The position numbers were made by a program, and so were the translations under genes. Positions 26,498 through 33,599 of a stretch of 64,000 nt of DNA are shown piece by piece (the first letter of the stretch is position 1; the number at the start of each line of letters is the position of its first letter). The stretch covers positions 1-64,000 of the forward strand of contig NZNV01000025.1 in assembly GCA_002695025.1 (NCBI GenBank). The letters are read 5' to 3'. The notes beneath the pieces are model-generated. The model was not told the DNA's origin and did not search any database. It worked only from the letters and a program-made list of their open reading frames with translations. The stretch is from Owenweeksia sp. GTDB lineage: Bacteria > Bacteroidota > Bacteroidia > Flavobacteriales > Schleiferiaceae.

Positions 26498-27439
26498 CTA
26501 AAACCCGATATGGAAGAGAGCATCCCCTTTATGGATGAGGGGAAAGTTGTTGTGACCTATGATGTAACCTGAGTAAGGGCTTTTAACCTTTACAGAATAA
26601 TCATTGGTGGGGCTACTGATGTAACCAATGGTTTGGCCTTCCTTTACTTTTTTGCCCGATTCCTTTTTGTGGCGGAAAAGACCGGAAACCTCCGCGCGTA
26701 CCCAATGAGACTCTTTGAAATAGTGGGTCTTATGCTGTTGCATAGGCGCTTTGGCCAGCATTCCGAAATGGTGCAATACCCGCTTTATTCCCTTGATCCC
26801 TTCATCCACGGTCTTGGGGTCTATGCGCAGCGTTTCGCCTCCTTCAAAAACCACTACGGTCTTATCCATGTTTTTAGCGGTTTCGCGGAAGGATCCTTTG
26901 ATCACGGGTGAATTAAGCGTAAAGGGAGCGGCAAAAGTGTTGGCAATTTCTTCGGCCAGATTATCTCCTTCTTCGAAGCGTATTTGTGGAAAATTGGTCC
27001 GGCTGGCTCCACCGGTATGGAAATCCATACCAAAATCTACCTGGGGCAGAATATGAGTGGTAAGGGTGTGTGCTACCATGCTGGCCAGGGAACCATCCTC
27101 TTTACCGGGAAAACTGCGGTTTACATCCTTACCGTCTGGCACGTCCCGTGAAAAGTTGATAAAACCGTAAACGTTAATGATCGGCATGGCCACGATACTT
27201 CCTTTTAGAAGGCGGTCTGTAATACCTTTTTGTAAAAACCTGCGCACAATTTCAATACCGTTCACCTCATCACCATGCATGCCTCCGCTTAATAGTACTA
27301 CCGGGCCGGGCTCTTTACTGCGGTATACGTGTACCGGCATGGTAATTTGCGTGCCGGAAGGCAGGCGGGCTACGTTGAGTTCGAGGTAGCGTTGCTCTCC
27401 GGGGCTTATCTCCTGGCCATCGATGCGGATTACCTGCAT
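26498..27439 (-). CDS. Succinylglutamate desuccinylase/aspartoacylase-like zinc hydrolase
   Basis: A 313-aa protein of the M14-related AstE/AspA family. Zinc ligands are likely in LLSGGMHGDEVNGIEIV (His and Glu) and in VDFGMDFHTGG (His). The C-terminus has a small beta domain (VKEGQTIGYISSPTNDYSVKVKSPYSG) resembling a lipoyl-like fold. The family removes acyl groups from amino acids, but the substrate cannot be told here. Some relatives are paired with RimK-type ligases; none is near. It starts 1 nt after purB's stop, so it is cotranscribed with purB. Confidence 0.9.
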   Translation of the reverse strand: MQVIRIDGQEISPGEQRYLELNVARLPSGTQITMPVHVYRSKEPGPVVLLSGGMHGDEVNGIEIVRRFLQKGITDRLLKGSIVAMPIINVYGFINFSRDVPDGKDVNRSFPGKEDGSLASMVAHTLTTHILPQVDFGMDFHTGGASRTNFPQIRFEEGDNLAEEIANTFAAPFTLNSPVIKGSFRETAKNMDKTVVVFEGGETLRIDPKTVDEGIKGIKRVLHHFGMLAKAPMQQHKTHYFKESHWVRAEVSGLFRHKKESGKKVKEGQTIGYISSPTNDYSVKVKSPYSGYIIGHNNFPLIHKGDALFHIGF

Positions 27440-27440
27440 A

Positions 27441-28781
27441 TCAAATACCGGTATACGATTGGGGTGAAAGTAACTGTAATTCTTTTTTCACGGAATCATC
27501 CACATCCAGTCCTTCTATAAAAGCGGTTATGCTTTCACGGTTTATCTTGCTATTGGTCCGCGTCAGTCCCTTCAGAGCTTCATAAGGGTTGGGGTAACCT
27601 TCCCTGCGAAGGATGTTCTGTATGCCTTCAGCTACCACGGCCCAGTTTTCTTCCAGGTCGTGACTGATCTTATCCTTATTGATCAGCAGTTTGCTTAGTC
27701 CTTTGAGAGAGGCATTTATGGCAATCACCGAATGGCCCAGTGGCACACCGATATTACGAAGAACAGTGCTGTCCGTAAGGTCGCGTTGAAGGCGTGAAAT
27801 AGGAAGTTTGGCCGACAGGTGTTCATACAATGCATTGGCAATACCCAGGTTACCCTCAGAGTTCTCAAAGTCTATTGGGTTTACCTTGTGGGGCATTGCG
27901 GATGAGCCAACCTCTCCTTCCTTGATCCTTTGTTTGAAATAATCCAGGGAAATGTAAGTCCAGAAGTCGCGGTTCATATCAATAATAATGGTATTGATGC
28001 GCTTAAGGCAGTCAAAAAGAGCGGCCATATTATCATAATGCTCAATCTGTGTAGTGGGCCATGATTGTTGCAGACCCAGGTTGCCGTTCACAAAATCTTC
28101 TGAAAATTCCTTCCAGTCAATACCCGGGTAGGCTACGGAATGTGCATTGAAGTTACCGGTGGCGCCTCCAAACTTGGCCGAGAAAGGTATGTGACGCAAC
28201 TGGCGCAACTGCTGGTCAATGCGTTCGGTAAACACCATGATCTCCTTACCCAGGCGGGTGGGGGAAGCGGGTTGACCGTGGGTGCGGGCCAGCATGGGTA
28301 TATCGGCCCAGGTTTCAGCCAGATCCGTAAGGGTTACGATCATTTCCCCGATGAGAGGTATGTATTCGTTTTCCACAAACTCCTTAAGGGCAAGCGGAAC
28401 GGCTGTATTGTTGATATCCTGTGAAGTAAGCCCAAAGTGTACAAACTCGCGGAATTTACCAAGCCCCAGGTCATCCAGGTGTTCTTTAATGAAATATTCA
28501 ACCGCCTTAACATCGTGATTGGTAGTCTTTTCAATTTCCTTGATCCGTTCCGCATCCTTCAATGAAAAATCGAGGTAAAGGTCACGAAGCTCAATATACT
28601 TGGAACGGTCAAAACCCTTGAGTTGGGGCAGGGGAAGTTCACAAAGGGCAATGTAATACTCCACTTCCACACGAACGCGGTATTGGATGAGTGCGTATTC
28701 AGAAAAGTAATCCTTCAGGTTCTCAGTTACTTTTCTATACCTGCCGTCAATAGGGGATATAGCTAAAAGCTGGTTTTCCAT
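27441..28781 (-). CDS. purB: Adenylosuccinate lyase
   Basis: A 446-aa fumarase-superfamily enzyme acting twice in purine synthesis, splitting SAICAR and adenylosuccinate to release fumarate. Signature motifs are TTNHDVKAVEYFI, FGLTSQDINNTA, ARTHGQPASPTRLGKE and the flexible catalytic loop GSSAMPHKVNPIDFENSEGN. It begins MENQLLAISPIDGRY, standard for the E. coli-type enzyme. The next gene follows after 1 nt. Confidence 0.97.
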   Translation of the reverse strand: MENQLLAISPIDGRYRKVTENLKDYFSEYALIQYRVRVEVEYYIALCELPLPQLKGFDRSKYIELRDLYLDFSLKDAERIKEIEKTTNHDVKAVEYFIKEHLDDLGLGKFREFVHFGLTSQDINNTAVPLALKEFVENEYIPLIGEMIVTLTDLAETWADIPMLARTHGQPASPTRLGKEIMVFTERIDQQLRQLRHIPFSAKFGGATGNFNAHSVAYPGIDWKEFSEDFVNGNLGLQQSWPTTQIEHYDNMAALFDCLKRINTIIIDMNRDFWTYISLDYFKQRIKEGEVGSSAMPHKVNPIDFENSEGNLGIANALYEHLSAKLPISRLQRDLTDSTVLRNIGVPLGHSVIAINASLKGLSKLLINKDKISHDLEENWAVVAEGIQNILRREGYPNPYEALKGLTRTNSKINRESITAFIEGLDVDDSVKKELQLLSPQSYTGI

Positions 28782-28800
28782 TTTTCCTGTTTAAGAGGTG

Positions 28801-28808
28801 CAAAAGTA
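28801..28808 (-). promoter_or_regulatory. -7 box of purB
   Basis: TACTTTTG on the minus strand is an exact TAnnTTTG match, 19 nt before ATG. No convincing -33 element. Confidence 0.55.
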
Positions 28809-28895
28809 CTTATTTCTGTGGCCTTTGGGTCATGTTCATCAAGCAATCACACCTCTGTTGAAATTTAGTAATATTGAGAGTTTAATCTCAGATAC

Positions 28896-29765
28896 GTGAT
28901 CAAAGCTGGCGAAGATACGGTAGTATCCGAAAAATGCCCGAGTTGTGATGCCGCTCTTAGTGGTAGGTATTGTTCTCAATGTGGCGAAAAGAGCATGTAC
29001 CAGGAAGAAATGACCTTGAGATATTTCTTCGGGTCCGTGTGGAATGCAATAACCTTTACCGATATAAAATTTCTGCGGTCACTGTCAGCCTTATTATTTA
29101 AGCCGGGATTACTTACACAGGAATATTTCCAGGGACGTAGAAGATGGTACAGCCGGCCTTTGAGCCTGTTTTTCTTTATCAACCTGGTATATTTTATTTA
29201 CCAGCCTATTGACGCTTTGAACAGCCAGTACATTTCGCAAACCAAAGGACAGGTGTATAGTGAATGGGCCGAAGGTGTAAGCCGTGCAAAAATCGAGGCC
29301 ACCGGTTTGTCAGAGGAGCAATTCGGGGAGCGCTACAACCATATGACTTCCCAGGTCAGCAAACTCTTTTTGGTAGTTTTTGCTTTGATCTATGCTGCTT
29401 TTACGGCCCTTATCAACGTAGATACTAAGAAGATGTTTTCGTATCATCTCACATCGGCTGTCCATTTTGTGAGCTTCGCCATCTTCGCCATATTGATCAT
29501 GGTACCGTTGCTGGCCACGCTGCTAGCCTATGCTTATGTATATACCACCCGTAATTCTATTGGCTCCCTGGATCTTGATGCCTGGTATCTTACAGTGCCT
29601 CTCCTCTTCATTTTAGGTAACTACATTTATAAAACCCAAAGGAGGCTCTTTCACCAGCACACCTTGGTGGCAATCCTCAAAAGTGTGTTACTGTTGTTTT
29701 GCTTTATCCTTTCCATCCTCATCTACCGCTTTTTCCTTTTTGTGTTAACTATGGCGCTGGTTTAA
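28896..29765 (+). CDS. DUF3667 membrane protein with N-terminal zinc ribbon
   Basis: 289 aa from GTG 28896. An N-terminal zinc-ribbon-like motif C-x2-C-x8-C-x2-C (CPSC ... YCSQCGE) at residues ~14-31 is followed by the DUF3667 signature (DIKFLRSLSALLFKPGLLTQEYFQGRRRWYSRPLSLFFFINLVYF). Four to five membrane helices follow, near ~90-105, 150-170, 185-215, 227-240 and 260-285. Function is unknown. It is monocistronic, divergent from purB, and common in Bacteroidota. Confidence 0.85.
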   Translation: MIKAGEDTVVSEKCPSCDAALSGRYCSQCGEKSMYQEEMTLRYFFGSVWNAITFTDIKFLRSLSALLFKPGLLTQEYFQGRRRWYSRPLSLFFFINLVYFIYQPIDALNSQYISQTKGQVYSEWAEGVSRAKIEATGLSEEQFGERYNHMTSQVSKLFLVVFALIYAAFTALINVDTKKMFSYHLTSAVHFVSFAIFAILIMVPLLATLLAYAYVYTTRNSIGSLDLDAWYLTVPLLFILGNYIYKTQRRLFHQHTLVAILKSVLLLFCFILSILIYRFFLFVLTMALV

Positions 29766-29781
29766 AGTCGTTGACTCAATA

Positions 29782-29831
29782 CACAAGGTGTTTAAATAAA
29801 TGAGTGGTCCTCACTTGGCGGGAACCTTGTG
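29782..29831. repeat. Nested inverted repeat between DUF3667 and lipoprotein genes
   Basis: Outer arms CACAAGGT (29782-29789) and ACCTTGTG (29824-29831) are perfect, with a smaller dyad AGTG/CACT (29803-29806/29812-29815) inside. There is no T run, so it is not a standard terminator. It could be an mRNA structure or binding site 45 nt before the next ATG. Confidence 0.5.
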
Positions 29832-29875
29832 CTTGTATGCGTAACAGTAATACAGTTTAATTAAAAATCCTGCTT

Positions 29876-30841
29876 ATGAAATCTCTAGCACACAAACTCA
29901 AGTATTTATTGCTATTTTCATTTATTATGGCCGGCCTCTTTTCGTGTAAGAAGGAGGAGGTGGTAGATGTCCACAACCAGGGCGTCAATCCTCCGCCTAC
30001 TGTAGAAAGGATAAAGAGCCTGTTGGCCGCCAATGCCCCGGAACTGCAAGAGTTCAGTGTAGAAGGCGACAAGGCCGCCTCCATTTATGGTAAGGAAGGC
30101 ACCTTTCTGTATATTCCTGCAAACGCTTTTGTAAAACCGGATGGCAGCCCGGTAACCGGACCCGTTAACTTTGAATTGAAGGAACTGCTGAGCCCGGGAG
30201 CCATGATACTGGCAGATCGTCCCACGGTATCCAACGGCCAACGCCTGGTGAGTGGTGGCGAATTGTATATGAACGCCAGCCAGGGAGGTGTTAACCTGCG
30301 CATGGCCAGTGGAAAAAGTATTGGCGTGGAAGTGCCCACCCAGAATTTTGATCCCAATATGCAGCTCTTTACCGGTACGGGAAGTGGAGATAACTTTAAC
30401 TGGGTGCTTAATGCCAATACAGTGATACAGCAGTGTGGTATGGATAGCCTTAGTCCTGGTCCATCGTATTGTTTTGGGATCGACTCCCTGTTTAACTGGA
30501 TCAATTGTGATTATTACAATAATGATCCCAGACCATTGACTGAAGTGGATATGGTAGTGCCCTCCGGCTATACCGATAGCAATACGGTAATGATCATTCA
30601 TGTGCCGGTGGACCAGTCTATTGTAAGGGTTAGCAATTACGCCAATAACGTTTTTTCAGTAACCGGGGGATACCGCCTACCGGTAGGTATTAATGTCAAT
30701 TTCCTGGCTATCCATAGTGATTCACAGAATAACCTGTTCTATTCTCTCCAGAATAACACGATTGCTCAGAACCATGTTGAAAACATGTCTTTTCAGCAGA
30801 TAACGGAAACACAATTGATCCAACTGATACAGAGTCTCTAA
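29876..30841 (+). CDS. Putative surface lipoprotein, unknown function
   Basis: A 321-aa protein with lipoprotein signal ending GLFSC (Cys ~24), followed by KKEEVVD. Positive then acidic residues right after the Cys resemble the Bacteroidota lipoprotein export signal for surface exposure. The mature protein is beta-rich, with GTFLYIPANAFVKPDGSPVTGPVNFELKELLSPGAMI. That stretch resembles a beta-sandwich found in several Bacteroidota cell-surface proteins, but I cannot name the family. It is monocistronic and ends in a strong terminator. Confidence 0.72.
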   Translation: MKSLAHKLKYLLLFSFIMAGLFSCKKEEVVDVHNQGVNPPPTVERIKSLLAANAPELQEFSVEGDKAASIYGKEGTFLYIPANAFVKPDGSPVTGPVNFELKELLSPGAMILADRPTVSNGQRLVSGGELYMNASQGGVNLRMASGKSIGVEVPTQNFDPNMQLFTGTGSGDNFNWVLNANTVIQQCGMDSLSPGPSYCFGIDSLFNWINCDYYNNDPRPLTEVDMVVPSGYTDSNTVMIIHVPVDQSIVRVSNYANNVFSVTGGYRLPVGINVNFLAIHSDSQNNLFYSLQNNTIAQNHVENMSFQQITETQLIQLIQSL

Positions 30842-30854
30842 GGTCCCCAGTAAG

Positions 30855-30882
30855 AAGGCCATCCGGAAGGGTGGCCTTTTTT
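30855..30882 (+). terminator. Terminator of the lipoprotein gene
   Basis: An AAGGCCATCC/GGGTGGCCTT stem (one T-G pair) with loop GGAA ends in six T. It overlaps the stop codon of the convergent methyltransferase gene. Confidence 0.85.
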
Positions 30883-32038
30883 AATCTATGGCCAGTATCA
30901 ATCCCTTCAGGTAGGCGCCCTCCGGGTGATAAATGTTCACGGGATGGTCAGCAGGCTGGCTGAGCCTTTCTACAATTCTTACCGGGCGACCGGTTTCAAT
31001 GGCTGCTGCCCGTATGGTATCTTCAAAAAGCTGGGCGCTCATATGTTGAGAACAGGAAAAAGTGAAAATGAGCCCACCACTTTTCATATTCGAAATGGCC
31101 CGGGCGTTCAATCTTTTGTATCCCTGAATGGCATTGTGAATGGTTTTGCGACTTTTGGAAAAGGCAGGCGGATCCAGGATGATAATGTCAAAATCGGCTC
31201 CTTCATTTTTAAGGTGCTGCAACACATCAGAAACCACAGCTTCATGTTGTTCGGCATAACCGTTTATTTCAGCATTGGTATGGGCCAGGTCAATGGCTGC
31301 TTTTGAAATATCCACCGATACTACGCGGCTGGCCCCGGCCGCCAGGGCGTAAATAGAAAAACCACCGGTATAGGAGAAGGTGTTGAGGATGCTTTTTCCT
31401 TTGGCATAATCCGCCAGCTTTTTACGGTTCTCCCTTTGGTCCAGGAAGAAACCTGTTTTCTGACCTTCTTCCCAATCTATTTTAAAACGGTGTCCGTACT
31501 CCAGCACCTCTGTCTGATCACAAGCTTCGGTAAGCCAGCCTTTTTCGTCCTGGCCAATTTTATCTACGGGCTTATGGTAAACGTAGCGCACCACTTCAGA
31601 GATTAAAGTAGTGCTGATCAGTTTCAGATATGGAGTCCAGCCGGCATGATGCAGCTGAACCACCGCAGTTTGGTCGTAACGATCTATAACCAGGCCTGGA
31701 AGCTGATCGCCTTCACCAAAAACCAAGCGGCAGCAATTGGTGTCTTTTTGGTCCAGCAAACTCAGCCTTTTTCGATACTCTATGGCCTTTTTGATAAGAT
31801 GAGGTATAATTTCCTCCACTTCAGCTTCCTCAAAACTCAGGATCTTTACTGCAATACTGCCCTTGCCAAAAAAGCCCATAGCCTTAAATCCGGATTTATG
31901 ATCAACTACCCTTACCAAGGCTCCTTCATCAAGGTGTGTAGGAATATTTTTGAAGGCGCCTGAAAATATCCAGGGATGTTTTCGGTCCACTGCCTTGTCT
32001 TTTCCGGATTTTAGTTTCAGGGTTTCAAATTTCGTCAT
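30881..32038 (-). CDS. Class I SAM-dependent rRNA methyltransferase (RlmI-like)
   Basis: 385 aa from ATG 32038; a longer frame upstream overlaps the next gene and has no homologous content. The N-terminal PUA-like domain reads KLKSGKDKAVDRKHPWIFSGAF, then a central GEGDQLPGLVIDRY. The Rossmann methyltransferase has ILNTFSYTGGFSIYALAAGA (SAM loop), VVSVDIS and the catalytic DPPAFSKSR. The order matches RlmI (YccW), which makes m5C1962 in 23S rRNA in E. coli; the related RlmK/L family is less likely. The start overlaps the HsdR_N-like gene's 3' end by 14 nt. Confidence 0.9.
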   Translation of the reverse strand: MTKFETLKLKSGKDKAVDRKHPWIFSGAFKNIPTHLDEGALVRVVDHKSGFKAMGFFGKGSIAVKILSFEEAEVEEIIPHLIKKAIEYRKRLSLLDQKDTNCCRLVFGEGDQLPGLVIDRYDQTAVVQLHHAGWTPYLKLISTTLISEVVRYVYHKPVDKIGQDEKGWLTEACDQTEVLEYGHRFKIDWEEGQKTGFFLDQRENRKKLADYAKGKSILNTFSYTGGFSIYALAAGASRVVSVDISKAAIDLAHTNAEINGYAEQHEAVVSDVLQHLKNEGADFDIIILDPPAFSKSRKTIHNAIQGYKRLNARAISNMKSGGLIFTFSCSQHMSAQLFEDTIRAAAIETGRPVRIVERLSQPADHPVNIYHPEGAYLKGLILAID

Positions 32039-32480
32039 AGCGTGGGATAGAGTCAAAAAATTCAAGGCGGCCTTCATCCTGCATAACCCTGGCAGCATAA
32101 TGTTCCAGTCCGTTGGAGATGAGGATAAATGGTACTTTATAATGCAGGTTATACTGTAAGGCCTGGTCAAAGGTAGCCTGAGATATCTTAACCTGCGGAG
32201 CTTTACATTCTACAATCAGCTGAGGTTTTTGTGATTTATACACCAGGATATCCGTTCTGCGGGTCTGCTGGTATAATTTAAAACCACCTTCCAGGGCTAT
32301 GGCACTTTGCGGGTAATCCAATGATATCAGGTAATGCACCAGGTGCTGGCGTACCCACTCTTCCGGGGTGAGCTTCAGGTATTTCTGGCGGATGGTATCC
32401 CAAACCACAGGTTGATCACCTTTGCGGGCCATCCTTAGATCAGGCCGGGGAAGGTTCAAAGGAACAAGCCGCTTATTCAT
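32025..32480 (-). CDS. HsdR N-terminal-like (PD-(D/E)XK) nuclease-domain protein
   Basis: A 151-aa stand-alone protein like the N-terminal domain of type I restriction subunit R. Residues ~40-130 hold LTPEEWVRQHLVHYLI, then the nuclease core RRTDILVY (Asp) and LIVECKAP (Glu-x-Lys), followed by QALQYNLHYKVPFILISNG. No helicase, HsdM or HsdS gene is present, so it is not a restriction system. It is divergent from holA, an arrangement common in Bacteroidota, which hints at a housekeeping DNA role. Catalytic residues look intact. Confidence 0.85.
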   Translation of the reverse strand: MNKRLVPLNLPRPDLRMARKGDQPVVWDTIRQKYLKLTPEEWVRQHLVHYLISLDYPQSAIALEGGFKLYQQTRRTDILVYKSQKPQLIVECKAPQVKISQATFDQALQYNLHYKVPFILISNGLEHYAARVMQDEGRLEFFDSIPRYDEI

Positions 32481-32484
32481 TCCG

Positions 32485-32492
32485 CAAATATA
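32485..32492 (-). promoter_or_regulatory. -7 box of the HsdR_N-like gene, 4 nt before ATG
   Basis: TATATTTG on the minus strand, then CGGA, then ATG. It is an exact consensus match with the same 4-nt gap as plsY; a leaderless mRNA is implied. Confidence 0.55.
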
Positions 32493-32542
32493 ATCGCTTT
32501 AAAGAGCGGTGCTTTTTTCGTTGTTTTGCATGGCCTATTGTT

Positions 32543-33544
32543 ATGAAATACCAGGATATTTTAAGGGAGCTGAAAGCAGGTACGTATCGCCCCATCTATT
32601 TTTTGATGGGAGAAGAGGCTTATTTCATTGATGAGATCGTAAGGTTCATTGAAAAAAGGGCCCTGCCTGAAGATCAGCAAAGCTTTAACCAAACCATTCT
32701 ATACGGACGTGATACGGATATCCAGACGGTGATAGGTGAGGCCAAGCGCTATCCCATGATGGCGGACCGGGTAGTGGTTATCGTAAAGGAAGCACAGCAC
32801 CTCCGTAAGTTGGAAGAACTGGAATCCTATGCTGCAAACCCGCAACCATCCACGGTGCTGGTACTGGCCCATAAATACAAATCACTCGATAAGCGGAAAA
32901 AACTCTACAAGACCCTGAGCAACGCTCATGTGCTTATGGAGTCCAAAAAACTTTACGACAATCAGATCCCGGATTGGATTGCCCGCAACCTGGCCGAGAG
33001 GGGATATAATGCAACCCCTAAAGCTATTCATTTGCTGGGTGAAAGCTTGGGAAACGATCTTGGACGTATTGATAATGAGCTGCATAAACTGGAGCTGGTA
33101 GTTCCTAAAGGGCAAACGATTGATGATGAAGCGGTGGAGCAGAACATCGGCATCAGTAAGGATTACAACAATTTTGAGCTGATCAACGCCCTGGGTAGTA
33201 GAGATTTTGGCAGAGCCATGCAGATTCAAAGGTATTTTGCTGCCAACCCAAAGGACAATCCTTTGGTAGTTACCGTAAGCCTCTTATTCGGGTACTTCAG
33301 CAAACTGATGCTCATTCACCAGGCCAAGGATAAATCCCCTTCTGGCCTGGCATCTCTCCTTAAGGTAAATCCCTATTTTGTAAAGGACTACCAGAAAGGA
33401 GCTACTCAATACGACCTGAAGAAACTGGCGCGGATTATCAGTTATCTCCGGGAGTGTGATATGCGTTCCAAGGGAGTAGGAAACGTTTCTACTTCGGACA
33501 GTGATTTATTGAAAGAACTAATTTTTAAGATCATTTATACCTGA
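32543..33544 (+). CDS. holA: DNA polymerase III subunit delta
   Basis: A 333-aa clamp-loader subunit that opens the beta clamp. Landmarks are the N-terminal PIYFLMGEEAYFIDEIVRFIE, then RYPMMADRVVVIVKEAQ and GNDLGRIDNELHKLEL, with the C-terminal collar domain near residues 210-333. Length is normal. It lacks Walker motifs, as expected for delta. It is divergent from the HsdR_N-like gene with a 62-nt gap. Confidence 0.93.
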   Translation: MKYQDILRELKAGTYRPIYFLMGEEAYFIDEIVRFIEKRALPEDQQSFNQTILYGRDTDIQTVIGEAKRYPMMADRVVVIVKEAQHLRKLEELESYAANPQPSTVLVLAHKYKSLDKRKKLYKTLSNAHVLMESKKLYDNQIPDWIARNLAERGYNATPKAIHLLGESLGNDLGRIDNELHKLELVVPKGQTIDDEAVEQNIGISKDYNNFELINALGSRDFGRAMQIQRYFAANPKDNPLVVTVSLLFGYFSKLMLIHQAKDKSPSGLASLLKVNPYFVKDYQKGATQYDLKKLARIISYLRECDMRSKGVGNVSTSDSDLLKELIFKIIYT

Positions 33545-33599
33545 TTAAAATTTTTGATCAGATATTTGGCGGCCTTTACTGCCCTAGAATCATTGCATT

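Noticed and set aside
32039-32170. Longer N-terminus of the RlmI-like methyltransferase
   Set aside because: The added 44 residues overlap the HsdR_N-like gene in another frame and do not belong to the PUA domain, which begins at ATG 32038.
32025-32480. Type I restriction-modification system
   Set aside because: Only the HsdR N-terminal-like domain is present; no helicase part, HsdM or HsdS.
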